Positions 24,696 to 36,600 of a stretch of 64,000 nt of DNA are shown in pieces. The position numbers and the translations under genes were made by a program. Source of the stretch: Rhodococcus koreensis. Lineage in GTDB: Bacteria; Actinomycetota; Actinomycetes; Mycobacteriales; Mycobacteriaceae. The notes under the pieces were generated by a model. It saw nothing but the letters and a program-made list of their open reading frames with translations. It was not told the DNA's origin and made no database searches. The number at the start of each line of letters is the position of its first letter. Position 1 is the stretch's first letter. The stretch spans positions 6,634,001 through 6,698,000 of the forward strand of contig NZ_FNSV01000005.1 in assembly GCF_900105905.1 (NCBI RefSeq), written 5' to 3'.

Positions 24696-27600
24696 GATGC
24701 AGTCGAGGTAGCCGGCCAGGATCGGTCCGATGACGGCCAGCGCCTCCGGGTCGGTCATCTGCGCGTGCGGGCGGTCGACGGTGTGGGCGATCACGTCCCC
24801 GCCGATCCACGGGCGCCACGTCGCGCACGCGGCCGTGGGCCGGGAGCCGTCGCTGGCCGCGCCGAAGAACAGCAGGCTGCCGTCGAAGTGCCCGGGCACG
24901 AAGTCGGCGGCGGCGTCGATAACGTCGACGTAGTCCTCGTACAACCGGGCCAACTGTTCCGGACCCAGCTGTTCCGATGCGCCGCCCCCGAATTCCGCGA
25001 GCAGTTCCGGCAGTGTCGGTGCCGGGATGTCCCGCTCCGCCGACGCGTAGCTGTCGATCATCGCCAGCACACGCACGTCCTCGCCGCACGAGCGCAACTC
25101 GACCGCCATCGCGTGCGCGATCACGCCGCCCACGGAGTACCCGAGCAGGTGGTACGGCCCCCGCGGCTGCACGCGGCGGATCTCCCGCACGTAGCGAGCG
25201 GCGCGATCCGTGATCGTCGTCAACCGGTCGCCGCCTTCGGTCACGGCGGGGGATTGCACACCCCAGACCGCGCGGTCGGGGCGCAGATGCGCGGTCAATC
25301 CCGAATAGCACCAGGCCAACCCGACGGCCGGATGGATGCAGAACAGCGGCTCCCGTTCGCCGTCCGCTCGCAGCGGCAGCAGCACCTCGAGCGCCGCGGA
25401 GGCGTCGGAGGCGGCGGCGAAACTCGACGAGATCCGCGCGGCGATGCTCTCCGCGGTCGCGTCGGTGAAGAACCAGTCGAGGCGGACCTCGACGTGCGTC
25501 GATGTGTGCAGCCGCGACGCCGCCCTGGTCGCGGACAACGAGTTGCCGCCCAGCTCGAAGAAATTGTCGTCCAGCCCCACCAGACCGGTGCCCAGCACGT
25601 CCGCGAACACCGCGGTGACCAGTTTCTCGGTGCGGGTCGTCGGGGGACGGAACCGCTGCGCCCGTGGCACACCCGGATCGGGGAGCGCCCGCCGATCCAG
25701 TTTGCCGTGGGGTGTCGACGGCAGTGCCTCCAGCACCACGATCTGGTTGGGCACCATGTACCGGGGCAGTCGCTGCGCCAGTTCCGCCGACACGGCACGG
25801 GTGTCCACGACCGCGCCCGGACGCGGCACGACGTAGCCGACCAGCCGGGACCCCGTGGCCGGGGATTCGTAGACGGCCGCCGCGGACTGCGCGACGGTGG
25901 TGTTGCGGCGCAGCGCCGTCTCGATCTCCTCGAGTTCGACGCGCTGACCCCGGATCTTCACCTGGAGATCCCGCCGGCCGAGGTAGTCGATCGTGCCGTC
26001 GCGCCGGCGACTGACCACGTCGCCGGTCCGGTACATCCGCTGACCGGGCGGTCCCCACGGATTGGCCGGGAATCGGGAGGCCGTCGTCCCCGGCTGCCCG
26101 AGATACCCACGGGCCAACTGGGCGCCCGACAGGTAGAGCTCACCCGGGACGCCGGCAGGCACCGGATGCAGCCGCGAATCCAGCACGAGTGCACCGACAC
26201 CGTTCTGCGGCACACCGATCGGGACGGTCGTATCGACAGGACCGACGACCGTGCGGGTCACGGCGACGGCCGTCTCGGTCGGGCCGTACTCGTTGTAGAG
26301 CACCGTGACCGGGCACCGTGCGTGGAAACGGTGGGCGGTGTCCGGCGGCAGAACCTCGCCGCCGCAGGACACCTGCCGCAGTGACGTGAGATCCGCGTCG
26401 GGGATCGCGAGGATCTCGGCCAGCATCAGCGGAAGGAAGTATCCGGCGGTCACCCGGTGCCGACCGATCAGCTCGGCGAGATGCCGGGGGTCGCGGTGGC
26501 CGTCCGGGCGGGCGATCACCAGCCGCGCACCGGCGATCAGCGGCCACCAGAATTCGCGGACCGAGGCGTCGAACGTGTACTGCAGCTTGAGCATCACCGT
26601 GTCGCCGGCACCGAGCGGGTCGGTGTCCTGCCGCCAGGTCAGGAAGCTCACGACGGCCGCATGGGTCACGACGACCCCCTTGGGGGTGCCCGTCGATCCC
26701 GACGTGTGGATCACGTACGCGGGGTTCTGCGCCCTCAGGGGAGCGGTCCGGTCGCGGTCGGAAATCGGCGACGGATCGACCCCGGACAGGTCCACCCGGT
26801 CGACGACGACGAGCCGTGTGTCCGCGGGCAGGACGTCGGCGAGGTCGAACCGATCGCGTTCGGTGGTGAGGACGACCCGCGCGTCCGAGGCGCGGATGAT
26901 CTGGGCGTTGCGCTGCGCGGGCTGGTCGGGGTCGATCGGCACGTACGCCGCGCCCGTTTTCGCGACGGCATACATTGCGACGAGGAGATCGGCGGAGCGG
27001 CGAATCGCCAATCCCACCAGAGACTCCGGGCCTGCACCTGCGTGGATCAGGTGGCGGGCGAGCCGATTGATCTGACGGTCGAGTTCACCGTAGGTGAGCA
27101 CGCGGTCGCCGGCGACGACCGCTTCGGCGTCCGGCGACGTGGCGACGTGCCGCTCGAACAGATCGACGAGGGTCTCACCGGAAGACGGCGCCGCGACCGG
27201 GACATCCGGGTCCGGATCGACGAGGGCGAGGTCGCCGACAGCCCGATGCGGTTGCGCGACAGCCTCGCTCAACGTCCGGAGGAATCGTTCCCCCAGGTCC
27301 ACGACCGTGTGATGGTCGAACAGGTCGGTGGCGTAGGTGAACACAGCCGTGCGCCGGGTGCGTTCCGTCGACGGGCCGGGATCGGCGGTCACGGTGAGCT
27401 GCAGGTCGAATCGGGCCGACCGGGTGGGGGGAGTCGTCGCCGACACCCGCAGTCCGGGCAGGGTGAGCGGGGTGTGGTCGAGGTTCTGGAACGCCAGGGC
27501 CACCTGGAACAGGGGATTGCGGGCGCGTGACCGGGTGGGGTCGAGCGCCTCGACCACGGTCTCGAACGGGACGGTGGAGTGCGCGAACGCGTCGAGGTCG

Positions 27601-30600
27601 TCCTCCCGCACCCGGCCGAGCAGGTCCGCGAAGCTTTCCGCGGGACTCACCTCGGTGCGCAGAACCAGGTTGTTGACGAACATGCCGACCAGTTCGTCGA
27701 GCGCCTGATCTCCGCGTCCGGCGACGGGGGTACCGATCACGATGTCCGTGGACCCGCTCAGCTTCGCGAGCAGCACGGCGAACACGGCGTGCACCACCAT
27801 GAACGGGGTGACGGCGCACGTCGACGCGGTGTGCTCGACGGCGCGGTAGAGCGCGTCGTCGAGCGCGAATTCGACGGTGCCGCCGCGGTGCGACGCGATG
27901 GCCGGATGCGGCCGGTCGGTGGGTAGCGACAACTGTTCCGGCGCACCGGACAACGTGTCCTTCCAGTACGACAGTTCCCGCGCCGCGACGGACCGCGGAT
28001 CGTCGCTCTCGCCCAGCAGTTCGTGCTGCCACAGGGTGTAGTCCGTGTACTGGACGGGCAGTGGGGCCCACCGCGGCGCCTCGCCCGCGACCCGGGCCTT
28101 GTAGGCGGTCATCAGATCGTGGACGAGCAGCGCCACCGAGAACCCGTCCGCGCTGATGTGATGGACCATGACGGCGAGCACCCACTCGTCGGTGGCGAGA
28201 GCGAACAGCCGGGCGCGGATCGGCGGTTCGGCGCCCAGGGTGAAACCCTGCGACGCGAACGTCGCGACCCGCGCGGCGACGTCGCCCCTGGCCACGGATA
28301 TCGGCCGGAGGGACGGGGTGGCCCGAGCAACCGGGATCACCTGCTGGTACGCGACGCCGTCACTGTCGGGATACAGGGTGCGCAGCGGTTCGTGCCTGCC
28401 GACCACATCCGCCACGGCCGCGGTGAGGGCGGCGACGTCGAGTGTTCCGTCGAGCCGCAGCGCCATCGGGATGTTGTATTCGGGGGAGCCGGGTGCGAGG
28501 CGGGCGAGGAACCACAGTCGTTGCTGCGCAGGCGACAGCGGTACGCGGGGCGGGCGCGGACGCACGGTCAGGGGCACGTGCGCCGCGCCGTCGGTCTGCT
28601 CGGTGACGGCCGCCGCGAGTGCGGAGACGGTCGGGGTGTCGAAGACTGCGCGTACCGGCACCGACGTCTCCAGCGCGGCACCGATCCGGGACACGGCGCG
28701 TGTCGCGGACAGCGATGTGCCACCGAGGGCGAAGAAGTTCTCGTCGCGTCCCACGAGGTCGAGCCCGAGGACCTCGGCGAACGCTGTCGCCACCACCCGC
28801 TCGGCGGGTGTGTGCGGGGCCTCGAAGTCGGTTGCGGCCGGAACGGGGTCGGGCAGCGCCGAGCGGTCCAGTTTCCCGTTGACGGTGAGCGGCACGGCGT
28901 CCACGACGACCACGATCGCGGGTACCAGTAGTGCGGGCAGGCGCGTCGACGCAAAGCGGATCAGCTGCTCCGGATCGACCGTCTCGCCCCGCTCCGGGAG
29001 CACGTACGAGACGAGTGCGTCGACACCGTCGCGCAGTTCGCGCACATCCGTCGCCGTGAACCGCACGCCCGGGTGGGTGAGGAGGGTCGCGTCGATCTCG
29101 CCGAGTTCGATTCGCACACCCCGCAGTTCGATCTGGGCGTCGTTGCGGTACAGGTACTCGATCGACCCGTCGCGGCACCACCGGCCCACGTCGCCCGTCC
29201 GGTACATCCGGTCCCCGGCGCTGCCGAACGGGCAGGCGACGAACCGTGCGGCGGTGAGCGCGGGCCTGCGATGGTAGCCGCGCGCGACGCCGGGACTGCA
29301 GATGTAGAGTTCGCCGGCCACCCCCGTCGGAACCGGGTGCAGACGCGCATCCAGCAGGACTACCGCGGCGCCGCGGACCGGGTGGCCGATGGTGACCGGC
29401 TGATCGGCCACCAACGGGTCGCTGATCGTCGTCATCACCGTCGTCTCGGTCGGGCCGTATCCGTTGAACAACGACATGTGTCTCAGCGGCGCCCACACTT
29501 TCACGAGGTCCGGCGGGCAGGGTTCGCCGCCCACCACGACCACCTGCAGGTCGTGCAGGCCGCGGGGGTCGACCGTCGCCAGCACCGTCGGCGTGGTGAA
29601 CACGTGGCTGACCCGCTCCCCGGCCAGCACGTCCGTGAGCGGATCGTCGCCCTGCACCGTCGGAGGTGTGAGCACCATGCAGGCGCCCGCACCGAGAGCG
29701 AGCAGAATCTCCAGCACCGCGCCGTCGAAGCCGGGGGACGACGCATGCAGTGTCCGCGAGGCCGCCGTCACCGCATAGCGCTCCCGCTGTTCCGCCGTGA
29801 AATCGGCGAGACCGGTGTGGGTCACCGCCACGCCCTTGGGTTTTCCCGTCGAACCGGACGTGTAGATCACGTATGCGGGGTGACGCACCTCCAGCGGCCG
29901 CGAACGTTCGGAGTCCGCGATCGCGGCCGAAGAGTAACCGCGACATTCGGTTCGGAAGTCCGGGGAGTCGAGCAGCAGCCAGTCCGTCCCGTCCGGCAGG
30001 GCCGCGCGCTCCGCGACGGTGGTCAGCCCGAGTGCGGCGCCGGAGTCGTCCAGCAGGTACTCGATCCGCGCGGCGGGGTAGCGCGGGTCCACGGGCACGA
30101 ACGCGGCCCCCGTCTTCGCGACGGCCCACACCGAGACGACGGACAGCGCCGAGCGCGGCAGCGCGAGAGCGACGATCGTCTCGGGTCCGGCCCCGCGCCG
30201 CATCAGCGCCCGGGCGAGACGATTCGACGCGGCATCCAGTTCGCGATACGTCATGGTCCGCCCGTCCGCCGTCAGCGCCGGACCCGCCGGATTCCGTTCG
30301 GCGGCCGCCGACATCAGGTCGGGCAGCGTCCGCGGCGGCAACGACGGCGCACCGGCGTGGCGTGTCGCCTTCTCCTCGCCGCCCCGGACGTCGATGTCAC
30401 CGATCACCACGCGCGGATGGGCGAGTGCGGTGTGGAGCACCCGCCGGAACCGGTCCGCGAACCCGGAAACGGTGGCCTCGTCGAACAGGTCGGTGGCGTA
30501 GGTGAAGACGCAGGAGAGGGGTCCGGGGCCGCCGTCGCCGTCGAGCGATTCGGAGACGGTGAGCTGGAGGTCGAATTTCGCCGTGTGCGTGTCGATCTCG

Positions 30601-33600
30601 ACGACAGCGGCGGTGACCTCCGGCAGATCGACCACGACCGGTGCCGTGTTGTGATAGGCGAGCGCCAGCTGGAACAGCGGATTGCGACCACGCGACCGCT
30701 CCGGCGCGACCGCCTCCACGATCTCCTCGAACGAGACGTCCGAGTGGGAGTAGGCGGCGAGGTCGACGTCCCGCACGCAGGCGAGGGTGCCGGCGAACGA
30801 GTCGTGGAGTGCGAGGTTCGTCCGCAACACCAGGGTGTTGACGAACATCCCGACGAGGTCGTCGAGTGCGCGCGGCCCGCGCCCCGCGATCGGAGTGCCG
30901 ATCACGACGTCCGCGGTACCGCCGAGCCTGGCCGCGAGAACGGCCAGCGCCGCGTGCACGACCATGAACGGAGTGGCGTCGTGGGTGCGCGCGAGGGCAC
31001 GAATCTGCCGGTGCGCCTCCGCGTCGAGGGTGAACGCGACGTCGGCGCCGCGATGCGTCGCGACCGGCGGGCGGGGACGGTCGAACGGCAGGGTGAGCAG
31101 TTCGGGCATCCCGGACAGGGTCTGTCTCCAGTACGCCAGACCCGGCTGCCGGTCCCGCAGTTCACGCTGCCAGAGGGCGTAGTCGGCGTAACGGACCGGC
31201 AGTGGCGTCCACACCGGTGTGCCACCCTGCACCCGCGCGCGGTACGCCGTCATCACGTCCCGGGCGAGCGGTCCCAGCGAGAACCCGTCGGCACTGATGT
31301 GATGGACGACCAGGGCGAGCACCCACTCGCCGGCACCGACCGTGAGAAGTTCGGCGCGTACCGGGGGTTCGGCGGTGAGGTCGAATCCCGCCGACAGCAG
31401 TTCCCGCACCCGGCCGGCCGGGTTCGGCGTCTTCCACACCGTGCACGGCGGAACGGCGGTCGCGGGGAGAACGTGCTGGCACGGTATCCCGTCGTGCTCG
31501 GGATAGACGGTGCGCAGGGGTTCGTGGCGGTCGATCACGTCACGCACGGCCGCACACAACGCCGTTTCGTCCACGGTGCCGGTGAGGCGGAGCACGACGG
31601 GAATGCTGTCGGTGGCCGAGAGTCCGTCGAGCCGGTTCAGGAACCACAGACGTTGCTGGGCGAGGGACAGCGGCACGTGGGCGGCCGGGGCGCGGGCGAC
31701 CAGCGGAGCCTGCGCGGTCTCGTGTGCGCGATCCGCGAGATACGCCGACAGTTCCGCGACCGTCGGGTGGTCGAACAGTGCACGGAGGTCGACGGTGGTT
31801 CCCAGCGCCGCTCCGACGCGGGCGGCGGCCTGCGCCGCGGTCAGCGAGTTTCCTCCGGCGGCGAAGAAGTTGTCGCACCGTCCCACGGACGCGGTGCCGG
31901 TCACCTCCGCGAACACGAACGCGATCACGTCCTCGGTGGGTGTGGCCGGCGGATCGGACGCAGGCCTCGCGGGCGAGGGTTCCGGCAGGGCGGCGCGATC
32001 CAGCTTTCCGCTGGACGTGACGGGCAGTTCGGGAAGCGGGACGAAGGCGGACGGAATCATGTAGGCCGGGAGCAGTCCGGCGAGACGGCCGGCGATCCGC
32101 CGCTCGTCCGGCGGTGCACCGTCCGCGGCCACGATGTACGCGATCAGCCGGTCTCCGGCGTCCCGGTCGCGGTGCACGGTGACCGCCGCTCGGGTCACCG
32201 CCGGGTCGGACGTCAACGCGGTTTCGATCTCGCCGGGTTCGATGCGCTGGCCGCGAAGTTTGACCTGGAAGTCGCTGCGCCCGAGGTACTCGAGCCTGCC
32301 CGCCCCGTTCCACCGCACCACGTCGCCGGTGCGATACATCCGCCCGCCCGTTCCGCCGAACGGTTCGGCGACGAAGCGTTCGGCCGTCAGGTCGGGGCGT
32401 CCGGCGTAACCGCGCGCCAGGTACGCACCGGCAAGATACAACTCGCCGCTCGTCCCGACCGGCACCGGTCGCAGCCGGCGGTCGAGCACATACGTACGTA
32501 CGTTGTGGACGGGGCCGCCGAGGGAGACCGCCGCGCCGATCTCGTTGCCGTCGATCGACTCCGACGTCGCCACCGCGGCCTCGCACGGGCCGTACCAGTT
32601 GTACAGCGCAGCCGCACTGCGTTCCGCGAATCGTGCTGCCGTCGCCGCGGACAGCGACTCGCCCGCCGAATACACGCGACGCACAGTCGAGGGCACCTGC
32701 GGCCCGCACTGCGCCAGGAGGGCGTCGAGCATCGACGGAACGACGTGGAGCGTCGTGATCGACTGCTGCGCGACGGTCCGCGCCAGATAGGCGGGGTCCT
32801 GGTGTCCGCCGGGTTCGGTGACCACCACCCGTGCGCCGGTGTGTAAGGGCCAGAGCAGTTCCCACGCGGAGATGTCGAACGTGAGCGGGGTCTTGTGCAG
32901 CACCGCATCGGTGCCGTCGAGCGGCGTCAGCGTCTGCGCCCACCGAAACTGGTTGACCATCATCTCGTGCGTTACCGTCACGCCCTTGGGCCGTCCCGTG
33001 GAACCGGATGTATAGATGACGTACGCGGCGTTCGCCGGGCGCAACGGTGCACGTCTCTCGGAATCGGTGATCGGTCGTGGGTCGTACCCGGCGACGTCCA
33101 GCCGGTCGAGGTCCACGACAGCGACTCCGTCCGGGACCGTGCCGTTCCCGGCACCGGACGTGAGGACCAGTGCTGTCGAGTCGAGTACGAGGGCGGTCCG
33201 TCCGGGCGGGTGCCCGGGATCCACGGGTAGATAGGCGCCGCCGGCCTTCAGCACCGCGTGCAGCGCGACGAGAAGCCGAATCGAACGGGGAACCGCCACC
33301 CCGACGACGCTTTCCGGTCCGACGCCCCTCGCCACGAGATACCGGGCCAGCCGGTTCACCCGTGCGTCGAACTCCGCGTACGTCAACCGATCCGCGCCGA
33401 ACTCCACCGCCACGGCACCGGGCGAACGCTGGACCTGCGCGTCGACCAGATCCACCAGGGTGGTCGAGGGCACCGGTGCGTCCGTCGCGTTCCAGGTGCG
33501 CAGCACCCGCTCCCGCTCCGCCGCACCGAGAAGGTCGAGGCTGCCGAGGGCGACGTGCGGATCCCTGCCCATGCAGTCGAGCACGCGGCCGACCCGTGCG

Positions 33601-36600
33601 AGCAGGGCCGCGCCGTCGTAGCGCGGTGACCGGCATTTCGCCGTCAGCCGCAGGGTCGGGGCCGCCGTCACCGCGAGCGTCACGGCGTAGTGCGAGGCGT
33701 CGTGTGCGTGAACGCCGTCCAAGGTCAGTCCGTCCGTGGGTTCCGGCAGCGCGGTGCGGTCCACAGGGTACGACTCGAACGCGACCAGTGTGTCGAACAG
33801 GGGCGCGACCCCGACCGCCCGCTGAATGTCTGCGAGGCCCAGCCAGTGGTGTTCGAGCAGGTGAACGTGCTCGGCCTGCAGGCGGGTGAGCAGCGCGGCG
33901 ACGTCGATGCCGGGATCGAGGGGGATCCGCACGGGGACGGTGTTGACGAACAATCCCACCGCGCTCTCCACGCCGGCGAGTTCCGGGGGCCTGCCGGAGA
34001 CGGCCTCGCCGATCACGACGTCGTCGCGTCCGGTCGCCCGCCCGAGGACGATTCCCCAGGCCGCCTGGACGATGGTGCTCAGCGTGACTCCGAGTTCGCT
34101 CGCGCGGGCCGTCAGCCTGCGGGTGTCCTGCTCACTCAGTTCCAGCACCGACTCGGACGTGGTGGGGGTGTCGTCCGCCGGCGCGGCCGGCTCGGTGATG
34201 CCGTCGAGCGCCGCGACCCACGCCCGCGCCGAGGCGTCGGTGTCCCGCGCCGCGAGCCACTCCAGGAAGTCGCGATAGGGGCTCGAATCCGGCCGCTCGG
34301 TGCGGGAGTCACCGCCTCGGTAGGCGGTGAGGAGTTCACGCACCAACAGCGGCATGGACCAGCCGTCCAGCACGATGTGGTGGGCGGTGATCGCCAGTTC
34401 GGCACGGTCCGGACCCCGCGACAGCAGTGTGAACCGAATCAGCGGTGGGGCCGACAGGTCGAAGCGCGTGGCGCGGTCGTCGAGCAGGATCTGCTCGGCA
34501 CCGGTATCGGTGACGTCGACGTGCCGCCACCGCGGCGGCACGTCGCCGAGTACGAGTTGCACCGGGACGCCGCGACCGTCGCGCACGAAGGCGGTGCGCA
34601 GATTCGCGTGCCCCGCGAGGACGGCGCCGCACGCGCTTCGGAGCCGGTCCCGGTCGAGGTGCCCGGACAGGGTCAGGACCACCTGCATCGCGTAGGGATC
34701 GCCCTCCGCGCCTGCGAGCGCCGCGTGGAACAGCAGCCCCGACTGCAACGGTGTCAGCGGCCACACGTCGAGCAGACCCGGACGGTCGCGTTCCCATTCC
34801 TCGATGTCCTCGCGGTCCACGGCGACCAGCGACAGGTCGGACGGCGTGAGCCCACTCGTGTGTGGGGAACGCGCCACCGCGGCGAGGGCTGTCAGCGCCT
34901 GCTCCCACAGATCGGCCAGAGCCCGTACGTCTTCTGCCGCAATCGCACCCGTCGGGAAGTCGAACGTGGCGTCGAGGGCGCCGTGGGTGGTGAACGCGGT
35001 GATGTCGATCAGCGCGGTGACCGGCATCGACGGTTCGGCGGAGGAGAACACGGCGGGGCCGTCCCGCACCGGCCGCCAATCATGCTCGGAATCAGTGTTG
35101 TCGAGCCGTCCGAGGTAATTGAACGCGATCTGGCCGGTCTCGTCCCCCGGACGACGCAGCAGGCCGTAACCGATGCCCTTGTCGGGCACCGCCCGTAACT
35201 GTTCCTTGACCACCGTGATGGCGGTGCCGGCGTCGTCCAGGTCGAGGTCCCCCAGGTCGAGGCGGATCGGAAAAATACTGGTGAACCACCCGACGGTGCG
35301 GGACAGATCGGCGCCGGGCAGCACCGCCTCCTCGCGGCCGTGGCCCTCGAGCCGGATCACCGGCACCGTGGCCGGTCGTCCGCGGCGGCGTTGCCACTGC
35401 GCGAGAGCGAGGGCGAGGGCGGTGAGCAGTGCGTCGTTGACCTCGCAGCGGAAGGCGGCCGGAACGTCGGTGAGCAGCGCGTGCGTTGCCGATGTTCTCG
35501 TGTGGATCCGGTCCACCGTCGAATTCATGTCACGTCGTGGGTCGAGTGGCCGGGTGCCGAGCGGCGGATCCTCGACCGACGTCATAGCGCGCCAGAACGA
35601 CAGTTCGGACCTGCGGCCGGGGCGCTGCGCCTCCTCGGCCAGTCCGTGTGACCACCGGCGCAGGGACGTGCCGACAGGAGAAAGGCTGGGCGACGCTCCG
35701 ACCTCGAGTTGCGCCCACGCCGCGGCGAGGTCGCCGATCAGGATCCGCCACGAGACCCCGTCGACCACCAGGTGATGCGCGACGAAGAGCAGCCGTCCAC
35801 GACGCACGGTCTCTTCCGCTCCGGGATCGAGCCAGACGCACTGCATCATCACGCCCGCAACCGGATTCAACCGTCGAACCGCCGACTCGTGCTCGCCCCG
35901 CGTCCGCTGCGCGGGGTCGGGGTCGGCGTCCGCGTCGGCGGGCAGCGTGACCCGCGTGATCGTGCCGTCCGGCAGCGGAGCGCCGGCCGGGCTCACCGTG
36001 AGGAATGCCGTCCCGTCGGAGTGGCGTCCGAGGCGCGCCCGCAGCGCGTCGTGCCGATCGACGACGGCGCCGATCACCGTGTGCAGTTTCTGCGCGTCCA
36101 CACCCCGCGGCAATTCCACCACCACAGCCTGTGCGTACCGGTCGACGACCCCGACGCGGTCGAAGAGGAACCGGGCAGCCGGGGGGAGTGGCATCTCGCC
36201 GATCCCGCCGCCGGGGAGTTCCTCGAGGGTCGGTCCACTCGGGTCGTCGCCGGCGACGACGCCGAGTCGGGACACTGTCCGCTGCTCGAACACGTCACGC
36301 GGGGTGAACGACACTCCGGCGCTCCGCGCCCGGGCGGCGAGCTGAATCGCCATGATGCTGTCGCCGCCGAGCGCGAAGAACGACTCGTCCACACCGAAAT
36401 CGGACGTCCCGAGGATGTCGGCGTAGAGGGCGTGGAGCGTCCGTTCCCGGGCGCCCTCGGGAGCGACCCTGGTAGCCGACCGGGTGTGCGGCTCGGGAAG
36501 GGCAGCGCGATCCAGCTTGCCGGACGGGGTCAGCGGAAGGTGGGGGAGCACGACGACGTCGGCAGGCACGAGATGCGGGGGCAGCTCGGCGGTGAGGAAC